64,000 bases of DNA from Caldicellulosiruptor diazotrophicus (GCF_017347585.1 NZ_AP024480.1:2147501-2211500); one strand, 5' to 3'; positions 26,077-35,737 are shown, counted from the stretch's first letter. Notes: generated by a model from the letters alone, not told the origin. A program made the numbers and translations.

Positions 26077-26455
26077 CTTCCCTTCCCCCAAAACTATCAA
26101 AAATAGTTTCAATCAATCTTATTAATTCATTCTTATTCATACCCTTGCAAATGGCTTTTGCAACAATTGGAGTAACTTCTTCTATTATCTCATTTAAAAA
26201 CTCCTTATTATAACCTTTGCTCACAGCAATATAAGCCCCATACTTTTTGTTAATAGCAATAAGTCCCATATCTTTGAGCTCATTGTATGCCTTTGCTACT
26301 GTGTGCATGTTGACGCCAATTTCGCTTGCAAGGTCTCTGATAGAAGGAAGGCTGTCGCCATTTTGAAGTTCTCCTCTTGCTACTGCCTCTATTATTTGGT
26401 TCTTTATTTGCTCATAAATTGGCATGTCAGAGGTAAAGTCAATTTTTATAAACAT
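26069..26455 (-). CDS. GntR-family regulator, YtrA type
   Basis: This is a 128-residue repressor with an N-terminal winged helix (PIYEQIKNQIIEAVARGELQ, SLPSIRDLASEIGVNMHTV) and a short C-terminal helical tail, the small YtrA-type layout without a large effector domain. It sits in an operon between a YhfC protease-like gene (16 nt upstream) and the membrane protein it overlaps. YtrA regulators usually repress their own operon and respond to cell-wall stress. No clear operator was found. Confidence 0.88.
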   Translation of the reverse strand: MFIKIDFTSDMPIYEQIKNQIIEAVARGELQNGDSLPSIRDLASEIGVNMHTVAKAYNELKDMGLIAINKKYGAYIAVSKGYNKEFLNEIIEEVTPIVAKAICKGMNKNELIRLIETIFDSFGGREDE

Positions 26456-26471
26456 CTCGCTTTCAGCCCTT

Positions 26472-27257
26472 TTAGCTTTCTTGTATTCTATGAATATCTT
26501 TCCACTTTATGATATAAAATAGGTTCAACACAGCCCAAAGCAAAACTACAAACTCAATAGCAAATATATTAACTTTCAATAATGACATGTATGCAACCGG
26601 CGTATCAATGATTGTATGAAGCAATATCGCCAGCACGAGATAATAAAGCTTTCCTTTCTTAACAGCCACCAGAACCAAAAGTGAAAGAGCAATCTGAACT
26701 GCCATTGTGAAAACTCTTTCAAAACCAGCAAGAAGAAATGCTGAAGCTGGCGTATTTATCAGTGCATTTTTTATAGCACCGATTACCTCAGGCGCAACTT
26801 TGCTTTTTAAAAGTGTATCTAAACTGCCAGAGTTGATTAAGAATGAAAACACAATGTTGTTTATATAGCTCATACCAACAAGCAAGATTGATTCAATCCC
26901 ACCATGTCCAATCCCATAAGCAAGACCGTTTTGATAGTTTAGCCTATCTTTTAAAAACCCTTTAAAACCAATGTATCTTCCAACCTCTTCAAAAATCCCA
27001 GCTGTCAAACCCAAAAAGAGAGAGTATACAATGTAATGCTTGGAAAATTGTACAAAGTAACTTTGTTTTGACAAGATCTGAAGTATCGGAATTCTCAGAA
27101 CAATCTGAGAAATGAAAAATATTAATGCTCCTATTAAAATTGATTTCAAAACTTCTGAGTACTTCTTTAAAACAACCACAGCCAGCACAACCGGAAAGCC
27201 TACTGAAAGAAGAAGTGTAATGCACATAAAGATAATTTTGAGATTAGATACCAACAC
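26472..27257 (-). CDS. YhfC-family intramembrane protease-like protein
   Basis: This is a 261-residue polytopic protein of the YhfC (DUF2324) group related to CPBP/CAAX proteases. About seven membrane helices are seen. The motif GIFEEVGRYIGF carries the glutamate pair and arginine, and GIGHGGIESI holds a histidine likely to be a metal ligand. Starts at GTG 27257 and TTG 27254 both sit acceptably behind AGAGGTG. It is first in the operon with GntR and the DUF1648-type protein. Confidence 0.82.
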   Translation of the reverse strand: MLVSNLKIIFMCITLLLSVGFPVVLAVVVLKKYSEVLKSILIGALIFFISQIVLRIPILQILSKQSYFVQFSKHYIVYSLFLGLTAGIFEEVGRYIGFKGFLKDRLNYQNGLAYGIGHGGIESILLVGMSYINNIVFSFLINSGSLDTLLKSKVAPEVIGAIKNALINTPASAFLLAGFERVFTMAVQIALSLLVLVAVKKGKLYYLVLAILLHTIIDTPVAYMSLLKVNIFAIEFVVLLWAVLNLFYIIKWKDIHRIQES

Positions 27258-27330
27258 AAAGCACCTCTTTCTAGGTTATATCTGTTATATAGATTATATA
27301 ACACATATGTTTTAATTGTCAAATAAAATA

Positions 27331-27375
27331 AAAAAGAGGGCTTTTGCCTCAGTCTACCTGAATGTGCAAAAGCCC
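27331..27375 (-). terminator. Terminator after hprK
   Basis: A perfect 10-bp stem (27338-27347 with 27366-27375) with an 18-nt loop is followed in the minus transcript by UCUUUUUUAUUUUAUUU. It lies about 90 nt past the hprK stop. Confidence 0.88.
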
Positions 27376-27426
27376 CAAAAGCCATTTCCAGAAGCTTTTC
27401 TTTTCATTGTTCTTTAGATTTGTCAT
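27349..27426 (-). CDS. Possible 25-residue ORF after hprK
   Basis: The frame encodes MTNLKNNEKKSFWKWLLG and a few more residues, a basic head and an amphipathic/hydrophobic tail. AGAGG lies 5 nt before the ATG. The frame runs into the terminator hairpin and stops within it. It may be chance; nothing else supports it. Confidence 0.25.
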   Translation of the reverse strand: MTNLKNNEKKSFWKWLLGLLHIQVD

Positions 27427-27467
27427 TTTTACCTCTATTAATATCTGTTTTATCTTCATTAACCTTT

Positions 27468-28403
27468 TTACTCAGATCCATTTCCTCTGCTCATCTGTTT
27501 TTGAAGTCTTTCTGTGAGGGCTTTTGCTGCGTTGTAGCCCATTTTCTTTTGTCTGTTGTTCATTGCTGCAACCTCAACAATGATGGCAAGATTTCTTCCG
27601 GGTCGAACTGGTATCACAAGTGTCGGTACTTTTATCCCCAAAATTTCTATGTATTGGTCATGAAGACCAAGCCGTTCATATTCCTTGCCCTGTTTCCATG
27701 TTTCAAGCTGGATCACAAGGTCAATTCTTTCGGACTCCTTGACGCAACCAACACCAAACAGGTTTTTGACATCCAGTATCCCAATCCCTCGAATTTCGAT
27801 AAGATGCCTTATAATCTCGGGTGCTTCACCGACAAGTGTCTTTTCAGAAACCTTTCGAATTTCAACTGCATCGTCGGCAACAAGAATGTGCCCTCTTTTT
27901 ACAAGCTCTAAAGCTGTCTCACTTTTCCCAACCCCACTTTCGCCAAGCATCAAAACACCTTCACCATACACATTTACAAGCGTGCCATGGCGGGTTATCC
28001 TTGGTGCAAGTTCGTGTGTCAAAAAAGTGCTCAAATTTGTCATAAACCTTGTCGTAACCTCTTGAGTGCGAAGAAGAGGAACACCATACTTTTTTGAAAA
28101 TTCCAAAAACTCCTCAAAAGGTTCCTGGTTTGAGGTAATTATCACACACGGGATATTTCGCTGAAAAAGTCTTTCAATTGCGTCTCTTCGCTGCAAGGGT
28201 GTCATGGTCTTCAAATACGCCATCTCAGAAATTCCTATTATCTGCACCCTTTGATCATCAAAATACTCAAAAAACCCCATAAGCTGCAAAGCGGGTCTAT
28301 TCAAGTTCATATCCTTTATTTTTCTCTCTTCAATGCCACTGATTTCTGTCAAACACTCTAAATTGAGCTCTTTTATAATTTTGCCAACTGTTGTGTAGAA
28401 CAA
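27468..28403 (-). CDS. hprK: HPr kinase/phosphorylase
   Basis: HprK phosphorylates Ser46 of HPr and Crh when glycolytic intermediates are high and removes the phosphate otherwise, driving catabolite repression. The P-loop [15 protein letters not shown] is near residue 155 and the [15 protein letters not shown] motif follows, with the C-terminal catalytic-loop region ([21 protein letters not shown]) present. At 311 aa it is typical. The start is TTG behind AAGGAAGGTG. A Crh-type target (48944-49282) is encoded in the same window. It lies 39 nt downstream of uvrC. Confidence 0.96.
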   Translation of the reverse strand: MFYTTVGKIIKELNLECLTEISGIEERKIKDMNLNRPALQLMGFFEYFDDQRVQIIGISEMAYLKTMTPLQRRDAIERLFQRNIPCVIITSNQEPFEEFLEFSKKYGVPLLRTQEVTTRFMTNLSTFLTHELAPRITRHGTLVNVYGEGVLMLGESGVGKSETALELVKRGHILVADDAVEIRKVSEKTLVGEAPEIIRHLIEIRGIGILDVKNLFGVGCVKESERIDLVIQLETWKQGKEYERLGLHDQYIEILGIKVPTLVIPVRPGRNLAIIVEVAAMNNRQKKMGYNAAKALTERLQKQMSRGNGSE

Positions 28404-28442
28404 TGTATATTTACACCTTCCTTCACTTTTGTCAATCTATTC

Positions 28443-30227
28443 TTATACTCCTATCTTTTCTTTTATCTTCAAAGCAACCTCATATGGAATGTCAGCTGCC
28501 TTTACAATTTCTTCAATGCTTGCCTTTCGCAAATTGTCAATTGAGCCAAAAGTCCTGAAGAGTTTGAATTTCCTTTTTTCTCCTATTCCCTCTATTTCAT
28601 CTAAAATTGACTCATACAGATGCTTCTTTCTAACTTCTCTGTGGAACTTCACTGCAAACCTGTGCGTCTCTTCTTGAATAGTATATATAAGTTTATACAC
28701 AAGCGGATACTCTTGAATACCCACCTCTTTACCATTGTAAATCAAGTCCCTTGTTTTGTGTCTATCATCTTTCACCATGCCAGCAACAGGAATAGAAAAT
28801 CCTAAAGTGTTCAAAACCTCTAATGCAGCATTGACCTGATTTTGTCCACCATCAATCAATATCAAATTAGGAATTCTCCCATGTTTTTCTAAATTTTTGA
28901 ACCTTCTTGTCAAAACCTCTTTAACACTTCTAATATCATCTTGACCCTCAAATCCTTTTATCTTGAACTTCCTGTAAAATTCTTTGTTGAACTTCCCATC
29001 CTCGAACACAACAAGAGTCCCTACGTTGTCAGCACCTGCAATGTTGGAAATGTCATAACTTTCTATCTTTTCAATTTCGTTTTCAAGTCCAAGGATATTT
29101 TTAAGAGTTAAAAGCGCCTCAGCATAAACATCATCTACTCTTTGCCTGTTAGCAAGTGAAATCTCTGCATTCTTTTTTGCCATGTCAAGAAGCTGCTTTT
29201 TTTCACCGTGTTTTGGAACAGTTACCTTCACTTTGAAACCATAAAGTTTTTCAATCATCTTTTCAATATTGTCAGCATTTTCTATATCGCAGGGAATTAT
29301 AATCTCTTTGGGCAAAGATACAACATCAGAGTAGTACTGCTCTAAAAATCTCTCAAATGTATCCTCTTCAGCTTTAAAAACAAACTCTTCCTTGTTTATA
29401 AGCTTGCCATTTCTGATAATCAACACAACAATTGCAATGTGTGTGTGGTCCTTTGCAAAGTTTATGACATCTTCACTTCTGTCATCTGCATAAATGACTT
29501 TCTGTTTTGTGATTATTCTCTCCAGACTTGAAAGCTTATTTTTTACCTCCTGCGCCTTTTCAAACATTAGACGTTCGGCATATTCAAACATCTTTGCTTT
29601 GAGCTCTTCAACAATTTCATCGCCCTTGCCACTCAAAACCTTTACAGCTCTCTCAACCAGCTTTTGGTATTCTTCTTCTGATACATCTCCCTTGCACACA
29701 CCAAGACACTTTTCTATATGAAAGTTAAGGCAGGGCCTTCCCTTGCCAAGCTGGTCAGGGAACTTTTTCTTGCAAGTCCTGAGCATAAAAAGGCTTTTGA
29801 GTAGCTCAACTGTTTGTTTTACAGAATATCCGCTGACATATGGACCAAAATATCGGCCACCGTCTTTTTCAACTTTTCTTGTCGTCACAAGCCGCGGAAA
29901 CATCTCGTTTGTTATCTTTATATACTGGTAGTTTTTGTCATCTCTCAAAAGAACATTGTATTTGGGCCTATATTCTTTTATTAGGTTGCACTCTAAAATC
30001 AAAGCTTCTACCTCGTTGTCTGTCACAATATAGTCAAGGTCTTTTATTTTCCTTACCATAAGCCTTGTCTTTGGAGGCATATCTTGAGAGTTTTGAAAAT
30101 ACTGTCTGACTCTATTCTTGAGGTTTACAGCCTTGCCAACATATATAACATTTCCATTTTCATCCTTCATTATATAAACCCCTGGCGATGTTGGAAGATT
30201 AGAAAGTTTTTCTTCAAGCAGCATCAT
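28443..30227 (-). CDS. uvrC: Excinuclease ABC subunit C
   Basis: UvrC makes both incisions in nucleotide excision repair. The N-terminal GIY-YIG nuclease reads SPGVYIMKDENGNVIYVGKA; a UVR segment, the RNase H-like C-terminal nuclease region (ESYDISNIAG) and a helix-hairpin-helix near the end (LDEIEGIGEKRK) follow. At 594 aa it has family length. The ATG is behind GAGGAG. It is likely co-transcribed with hprK. Confidence 0.96.
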   Translation of the reverse strand: MMLLEEKLSNLPTSPGVYIMKDENGNVIYVGKAVNLKNRVRQYFQNSQDMPPKTRLMVRKIKDLDYIVTDNEVEALILECNLIKEYRPKYNVLLRDDKNYQYIKITNEMFPRLVTTRKVEKDGGRYFGPYVSGYSVKQTVELLKSLFMLRTCKKKFPDQLGKGRPCLNFHIEKCLGVCKGDVSEEEYQKLVERAVKVLSGKGDEIVEELKAKMFEYAERLMFEKAQEVKNKLSSLERIITKQKVIYADDRSEDVINFAKDHTHIAIVVLIIRNGKLINKEEFVFKAEEDTFERFLEQYYSDVVSLPKEIIIPCDIENADNIEKMIEKLYGFKVKVTVPKHGEKKQLLDMAKKNAEISLANRQRVDDVYAEALLTLKNILGLENEIEKIESYDISNIAGADNVGTLVVFEDGKFNKEFYRKFKIKGFEGQDDIRSVKEVLTRRFKNLEKHGRIPNLILIDGGQNQVNAALEVLNTLGFSIPVAGMVKDDRHKTRDLIYNGKEVGIQEYPLVYKLIYTIQEETHRFAVKFHREVRKKHLYESILDEIEGIGEKRKFKLFRTFGSIDNLRKASIEEIVKAADIPYEVALKIKEKIGV

Positions 30228-30261
30228 GTCATCTCCTCTTTTTGGCGCACACAGTATTCTT

Positions 30262-31494
30262 TTATTGGGATTGAGGCTGACTACTTTCTGAAATTTCTAC
30301 TTTTATGTAAATAGGAGAAACTTCAAAATCTTCTACGTTCGGAGGTTTTTCAACAAACACCTGAAGGTCGTAACTTCCTTTGGTTAAATTTGATACATCT
30401 ACATAAGCTTTCAAAGAATTAAAATCTATAGAATCTTGCACGCTTTGGTAGTATTTGAGTGCTACTTTTACCTTATCAGGACTCAGTTTTGCAACAAGCC
30501 CAGGTTTTAATCCTCTCACTTCAACAGGAATATTAATAGATTTCTCAACAACTGAATCTGTATATATGGTGATTGTTACTTGCTTTACATTATCTAAAGA
30601 CTTTATATTCTTCGGAAGACTAAAGTCAAATTGAAATGTTGATTTATTTTCAAGCATCTTTGTATCAATAGTCCCCACAATAATCTCATTTATTGAATTT
30701 ATATCTTCTTCTTTTCCTGCTATGTTAATTGTAGAAGGTTTTAAAATCACCTTTGAGATAACCTTACTGGGTGGAAGACTACCTTTAAACTTGACACTCA
30801 AAGGCACTTGCTTCGTTTTAAGTATCTCTACGTAAACATCCACACTCTTTTGTGAAAGGTCAAAAAGCGATGTTATGTCCTTTCCCCTTGAATCTATTAC
30901 CTTTACAGGGACAGAAGCCTTAAAAGGTCTGTCGTTTAAACTCAAGTTCAGTTGTGCTATACACTTGGAAATTTCTTTTACATCGCTTTCAGCACCTCTT
31001 ATGCTTATCACATTAGGCTCTTCCTGGTAACCATTAATTATATATCCTTTTTTAGGATTACCACTTATCTCAACAGAAACATCTCTCTGGATTGTTACGA
31101 GATTATCAATTGATACTGTGACATTTTTAGGATATACATTTTCTATGTTAATCCTGTGATAAGGATTTTGGATAGTTACAGGCAATTTTATCTCACCTGT
31201 TTGTCTTATATCAGAAAAATCAACTACCGCTTGGATATTCTTTTCGTCAACTTTGCTAAGTTCATCTTGTGTCCCACTTACGACTATTCTTACTTCTTTT
31301 GCATCAGTTTCTCTTAATACAAGACCTTTTGATAAAGTTGTCATGTTATATTTAATAGGAATAATTACTTCTCTTTTCTTGATTGGATTTATGATGCTGT
31401 TCACATAAAACCATAGAACAATTGCAATCAAAATTGAAACTATTCTGAGCCAGAAATTGTCGTCTTTCGGTTTTTTTACAGAAATCTTTTTCAA
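30262..31494 (-). CDS. cdaR: YbbR-domain regulator of diadenylate cyclase
   Basis: CdaR anchors next to the c-di-AMP cyclase CdaA and tunes it from outside the membrane. There is one N-terminal helix (FWLRIVSILIAIVLWFYVNS) and then about 370 extracytoplasmic residues with four YbbR-type beta repeats. The TTG at 31494 was chosen, 8 nt after GGAGG and 2 nt after the cdaA stop; the longer GTG frame overlaps cdaA and lacks a ribosome site. The pairing with cdaA is the standard Firmicute arrangement, but glmM does not follow here. Confidence 0.9.
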   Translation of the reverse strand: MKKISVKKPKDDNFWLRIVSILIAIVLWFYVNSIINPIKKREVIIPIKYNMTTLSKGLVLRETDAKEVRIVVSGTQDELSKVDEKNIQAVVDFSDIRQTGEIKLPVTIQNPYHRINIENVYPKNVTVSIDNLVTIQRDVSVEISGNPKKGYIINGYQEEPNVISIRGAESDVKEISKCIAQLNLSLNDRPFKASVPVKVIDSRGKDITSLFDLSQKSVDVYVEILKTKQVPLSVKFKGSLPPSKVISKVILKPSTINIAGKEEDINSINEIIVGTIDTKMLENKSTFQFDFSLPKNIKSLDNVKQVTITIYTDSVVEKSINIPVEVRGLKPGLVAKLSPDKVKVALKYYQSVQDSIDFNSLKAYVDVSNLTKGSYDLQVFVEKPPNVEDFEVSPIYIKVEISESSQPQSQ

Positions 31495-31496
31495 CT

Positions 31497-32354
31497 TTAG
31501 CGCCTCCACTTGAAAATACTTAATCCATTTTTCTCTTTTTCTTGCTTCAAAGGCCTGAGAAGTATCTTTCTTAAAGCCTCAGGTCCTAAGTTTCTTGTAA
31601 GACCACCATTGTATGCAACAGAAATAGTACCTGTCTCTTCTGACACAACAATTGCTGTCGCATCAGAATTTTCAGATATCCCAAGTGCTGCTCTGTGTCG
31701 TGTCCCAAGTTCTTTGCTTATGTATCTATTCTCGGATAGAGGCAAAAAACACGCAGCTGCTTTTATCTTCCCATCTCTTATAATCACTGCACCATCATGA
31801 AGTGGGGTGTTTGGAATAAATATATTTATCAAAAGCTGGGATGAAATCTCTGAATCAATTATAATCCCTGTGTTGATAATATCCCCTATTTTGGTCTGAC
31901 CTTCGACAACAATCAATGCACCAATCTTGTTTTTGGAAAGATACATCACAGCCTTTATAATCTCTTCAACACTGTTTTGCCATTTTATTGCCATTTCTTC
32001 ATCTGGGGCAAGCCACAAAAACTTGCCCCAGATTTTGCTTCTCCCAATCTCCTCTAAAGCTCGTCTCAGTTCTGGCTGGAAAACTATCAAAAGTGCCAGA
32101 ACACCGTAAGATAGTGTATTTGTCAAAAGCCAATTTATAACATTCAGATTCAACCATTTGCTAACTTGGGTAATTACAATTAAAACTGCTATTCCTTTTA
32201 TCAGCTGATACGCTCTTGTGTCTTTTATCCATACAATTATTTTGTATATCACAAATGATACAATTGCAATGTCAATTATATCAAATGGCGACACCCTTAT
32301 CAGTGTTACGTTCCTCAAAAATTCCTGAAGATAAAAAGAAAAATCTTTCCACAA
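31497..32354 (-). CDS. cdaA: Diadenylate cyclase (c-di-AMP synthase)
   Basis: CdaA makes c-di-AMP from two ATP and controls potassium and cell-wall homeostasis. There are three N-terminal membrane helices (about residues 22-100), then the DAC domain with DGAVIIRDGKI and GTRHRAALGIS, the two nucleotide-binding and catalytic motifs. The start was set to TTG 32354, 6 nt behind GGGGGAG, giving 285 aa; the frame opens at 32369. Followed immediately by cdaR. Confidence 0.95.
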   Translation of the reverse strand: MWKDFSFYLQEFLRNVTLIRVSPFDIIDIAIVSFVIYKIIVWIKDTRAYQLIKGIAVLIVITQVSKWLNLNVINWLLTNTLSYGVLALLIVFQPELRRALEEIGRSKIWGKFLWLAPDEEMAIKWQNSVEEIIKAVMYLSKNKIGALIVVEGQTKIGDIINTGIIIDSEISSQLLINIFIPNTPLHDGAVIIRDGKIKAAACFLPLSENRYISKELGTRHRAALGISENSDATAIVVSEETGTISVAYNGGLTRNLGPEALRKILLRPLKQEKEKNGLSIFKWRR

Positions 32355-32375
32355 ACCTTTCTCCCCCAATATTTT

Positions 32376-33224
32376 CTATATATTGCCAAGATACACATTC
32401 ACAAGATACTTTTTAGCAACTTCTCTCAGTCTCATTAATGTCTCCTTTGGTGTTGGAGGAATAGTCATCTTGTATCTTGGAAAATATCTAGTAAGATGCA
32501 GCGGAATTCTATCATCAATTGAAGCAATCCACTTTGCAAGATTTTCTATTTCTTCATCCCTATCATTTAACGTTGGAATAATGAGTGTTGTTATTTCTAT
32601 ATGAATCTTTTTAGCACAAATCTCAACAAATTTTTTCACAGTTCCTAAATCACCATTACAAATCTTTTTATAAAATTCATCATTATAAGCTTTTACATCA
32701 ATATTTGCTGCATCTATTACTTTAAGTAACTCATAAAGCGGCTCTTCGTTTAAATATCCGTTTGTAACAAGCACAGTCTTTAACCCTTCTTGTTTAAAAA
32801 CTTTTGCGACATCCATTACATATTCAAACCAGATGGTAGGTTCATTGTAAGTAAAAGCAATGCCAATACACTTTGGGTCTTTTTTAGCAAGAGCAATGAG
32901 CTTCTCAGTCTCAACCTCGAACACGTTTGGAGTTAGCTGGGAAATCTCAAAGTTCTGGCAGTGAAGACATTTAAACGAACATCCAAACGTTCCTATAGAG
33001 AGTATGCTTGACCCCGGATAAAAATGATATAGAGGTTTTTTTTCAATAGGGTCAAATGCAATTGAAGAGATATAGCCATAGTTTAGCGAATAAAGAACTC
33101 CATCAACATTTTTCCTTGCTCTGCAAAAACCAGTGCTGCCCTGTGGTAGAATGCATCCATGCGGACAGAGCTTGCATCTGACTTTTTTTTCTTCAAGCTT
33201 TTCATAATATCTTGCCTCAACCAT
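32376..33224 (-). CDS. amrS: AmmeMemoRadiSam system radical SAM enzyme
   Basis: This is a radical SAM protein of the AmmeMemoRadiSam group, whose chemistry and substrate are not settled. The N-terminal cysteines (CKLCPHGC, then GFCRAR) are typical, and the SAM cluster motif CSFKCLHC is near residue 79. At 282 aa it resembles pyruvate-formate-lyase activases in length. It is preceded by GAAGAGGG and follows the AmrB-AmrA fusion by 17 nt, so the three activities form a unit. Confidence 0.93.
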   Translation of the reverse strand: MVEARYYEKLEEKKVRCKLCPHGCILPQGSTGFCRARKNVDGVLYSLNYGYISSIAFDPIEKKPLYHFYPGSSILSIGTFGCSFKCLHCQNFEISQLTPNVFEVETEKLIALAKKDPKCIGIAFTYNEPTIWFEYVMDVAKVFKQEGLKTVLVTNGYLNEEPLYELLKVIDAANIDVKAYNDEFYKKICNGDLGTVKKFVEICAKKIHIEITTLIIPTLNDRDEEIENLAKWIASIDDRIPLHLTRYFPRYKMTIPPTPKETLMRLREVAKKYLVNVYLGNI

Positions 33225-33241
33225 TCTACCCTCTTCCCTTA

Positions 33242-34642
33242 CTACTTGTGTCTTTCAACTGTAAACCTTTCTATCTCAAAATCTTCACTTTCATAGTCAA
33301 TTCCTGCTTTTCTGCAGGCTATCTTAAGCTGATCTTCAACTGTGTCAACACCTTCTAAATCAGGAAGCAAAAGACCTTGCCTTGTTCCTTTTCTCACAAT
33401 AACTCCATATTTTTTAGGATCAAGTTGGTCTTTCGAGTTTACCTTCTCAGGTGGGCTTAGAATATCAACATCATACACAAGACTGTCAAGCTCATCTTCT
33501 GTTACCTCTTCAAACCTCGGGTCGTGAAACCCTGCTGCAACAGCGTTTCTAATTATCTCTTTTGCGATGTTCTCCTGTGTGGGGAAAATTGTACCTATAC
33601 AGCCTCTTAAATTTCCATCCTTTTTGATGGATACAAAAACTCCTGCTCTTTCTCTTAGCATCCGTTCTGTGACATAATCTGGTATATGGTCTAAGTACCT
33701 GCGGTGTCTTACATAGTATTCTAAGCTTTCTCTTGCAAGTCTTATATACTCATCTTCATTTTCTCTTATCTTTTTTAGTCTCTCTTCCCTTTTTTGAACT
33801 ATCTCCTCAAACAAAGAAGAACTTTCTTCCCCTTTCTGGTAAAAAGCAGCAACACAGTATCCAACGCCAAAAGGTCCTTCATATGAATAAACCTTTGATT
33901 CTATACTATAGCCCTCAAATGATCCAAGCAAAACCTTTATGGACCTAAAACCGCATTCTGCCGCCTTCTCTGAAAGCTCAGGGTCTATGTCATAAAGTGC
34001 ACGTGTGTTGCTACTTTGTAAAAGCTCAACCAAGAGTCTATCAAACTCGGGTCCTTCCTTTGCAAACCCGTAAGGTCCATCGTAAGAGAGTTTGTGCGAA
34101 AGGTCACCTGAAGCTATAATTAAACCTTTTTTACCATGCTTTTCAATTGCCCTTCTGAGTATCATTCCATATTTATAAAGCTTAATATCATCAAGCATAC
34201 AGTAAGAAGTGTGTATAAGCTCAAACTCTTTATACTTTTTTGTGACAAAATAAAGTGGAACCATTGCACCATGGTCAAGATCTCGCGAAACGCCATATCT
34301 TTTTTGAATTTTGTCTGACACAAATCCAACCGTCAAACCTTCTTTGCTGCACATCTTTGCTATGTCTTGAACTATCTCAAGGTTATTTTTGAACCTAAAT
34401 TCAATCCCATATACACCCCATCTTGCAAGGCTTCCACCAATTTCTGGCTTGTCGTTCAAGAAAAAAGCATCCGAAAACACAGGTGCATGGGGTGATATTA
34501 TGACTATGACCTCAGGCTTATATTCAGCTATCTCATCTGCTATTTTTCCCAAAGCATCCAAAGTTGCCTGGCACTTTTTCTCCTCGCCTCTCCCAATCTC
34601 GGGAATCAAGACGGGTGGATGTGGTAACAAATACCCTACCAT
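33242..34642 (-). CDS. AmrB-AmrA fusion of the AmmeMemoRadiSam system
   Basis: This is a 466-residue fusion of the two proteins that accompany AmrS. Residues 1-270 are MEMO1-like (AmrB), an extradiol-dioxygenase-type fold, with SPHAPVFSD, LDHGAMVPL and ASGDLSHK carrying likely metal-binding His residues. Residues about 290-466 are AMMECR1-like (AmrA), with the signature GNLRGCIGTIFP. The function is unknown in bacteria. The fusion guarantees equal amounts and supports a physical complex. AAGGAG precedes the ATG by 9 nt. A terminator at 34745-34780 isolates it from the next operon. Confidence 0.93.
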   Translation of the reverse strand: MVGYLLPHPPVLIPEIGRGEEKKCQATLDALGKIADEIAEYKPEVIVIISPHAPVFSDAFFLNDKPEIGGSLARWGVYGIEFRFKNNLEIVQDIAKMCSKEGLTVGFVSDKIQKRYGVSRDLDHGAMVPLYFVTKKYKEFELIHTSYCMLDDIKLYKYGMILRRAIEKHGKKGLIIASGDLSHKLSYDGPYGFAKEGPEFDRLLVELLQSSNTRALYDIDPELSEKAAECGFRSIKVLLGSFEGYSIESKVYSYEGPFGVGYCVAAFYQKGEESSSLFEEIVQKREERLKKIRENEDEYIRLARESLEYYVRHRRYLDHIPDYVTERMLRERAGVFVSIKKDGNLRGCIGTIFPTQENIAKEIIRNAVAAGFHDPRFEEVTEDELDSLVYDVDILSPPEKVNSKDQLDPKKYGVIVRKGTRQGLLLPDLEGVDTVEDQLKIACRKAGIDYESEDFEIERFTVERHK

Positions 34643-34744
34643 TTTTCCCTGCTCCTTACTTTGATTTTTTGCAGGTTTTCATATATAATATTTTACCCTT
34701 TTTTTGTGCCTGCTTCTACTACTCAAATGTTAAAAAGTTGTTAC

Positions 34745-34780
34745 AAAATAAAACGGTCGGCAAAATTTTTCTTCCGACCG
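34745..34780 (-). terminator. Terminator after sugar-isomerase operon
   Basis: A 7-bp GC-rich perfect stem (34754-34760 with 34774-34780) is followed in the minus transcript by UUUUAUUUUG. It lies 19 nt after the isomerase gene stop. Confidence 0.85.
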
Positions 34781-34798
34781 CTTAAACAAAATGTTTTT

Positions 34799-35737
34799 TT
34801 ATATCTCATTCAAGATATTTTTTAAATATTCAAACCCAAGCCTTAGTCCCTCTTTTACTTTTTCTTCAGTCCCCTCATATTCTGGGTCTTCATGTTCTAT
34901 GCTTACAACAAAGTTATAGCCGTTTTGTTTTAGCTCTTTCAAAAATGCTTTCCAATTAATCTCGCCACGACCTGGCATTCTATACACCCAATATCCCATA
35001 TCCCACTCATTTTTCCTTTGAATCTGGCTACCAAAAATGGAATATTTATTGAGCTTGTCTTTCAAAATCTGAGTATCCTTTGCATGGACATGGAATATTT
35101 TGTCTTTGAACTCTTTTATGACCGAAACAGGGTCAATTCCAAGCCAAAGAAGGTGCGATGGGTCAAGATTCAAACCAAAGTTGTCGTAAGGTAGCCTTGA
35201 GAACATCTCTTCCCAAAGCTCAGGTGAGTATGATATTGTCCCCATCCATCCACCATTTGGGTTCCAGCCTGGCATAGGGCAGTTTTCAATTATAATAGAA
35301 ACTCCTTTTTCCTTTGCATACTCCAAAATCTCTTTAAACACAATCTCAAACTCATCAAAGTTTTCCTTGATTGTTTTTTTATAGTTTCTCCCAACAAATG
35401 TCCCAACATACTTGACGCCAAGAAGATTTGCTGCATCAATCACCTTTTTTAAATGGTCATGGTAAGATTTTCTTATCACAAGGTCAGGGTGCAGGTTGTT
35501 GTCATAGTATGCAAGAGAAGAAATTTGCATATTGTTCTGCTCAAAAAGTTTTTTTATTCTTTCTGCTTGATCTTGTGTAAGATTTGCAACATCCAAGGTT
35601 GTACCAGAATAGTCTCTTGTATTTTTTACAGGCCAGCACGCAACTTCCAACATCTCAAAACCAATGCTTTTTGCCCACACAACAAGATTTTCAAGGCTTT
35701 GTTTTGGCAGGCAGGCTGTTAAAAACCCAAGTTTCAT
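34799..35737 (-). CDS. Sugar phosphate isomerase/epimerase (xylose isomerase-like barrel)
   Basis: This is a TIM-barrel protein of the AP-endonuclease-2/sugar-isomerase family. Predicted metal ligands are Glu in SIIIENCPMPGW, Asp/His in LNLDPSHLLWLG, His in KIFHVHAKDT and Glu in VSIEHEDPEY. At 312 aa the length fits inositol- or keto-sugar-processing members. The ATG at 35737 follows a purine-rich site GGGGAG. It is the second gene after a Gfo/Idh dehydrogenase under twin LacI-type operators, which implies a catabolic pathway for an oxidised sugar or cyclitol. The exact substrate cannot be read. Confidence 0.87.
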   Translation of the reverse strand: MKLGFLTACLPKQSLENLVVWAKSIGFEMLEVACWPVKNTRDYSGTTLDVANLTQDQAERIKKLFEQNNMQISSLAYYDNNLHPDLVIRKSYHDHLKKVIDAANLLGVKYVGTFVGRNYKKTIKENFDEFEIVFKEILEYAKEKGVSIIIENCPMPGWNPNGGWMGTISYSPELWEEMFSRLPYDNFGLNLDPSHLLWLGIDPVSVIKEFKDKIFHVHAKDTQILKDKLNKYSIFGSQIQRKNEWDMGYWVYRMPGRGEINWKAFLKELKQNGYNFVVSIEHEDPEYEGTEEKVKEGLRLGFEYLKNILNEI

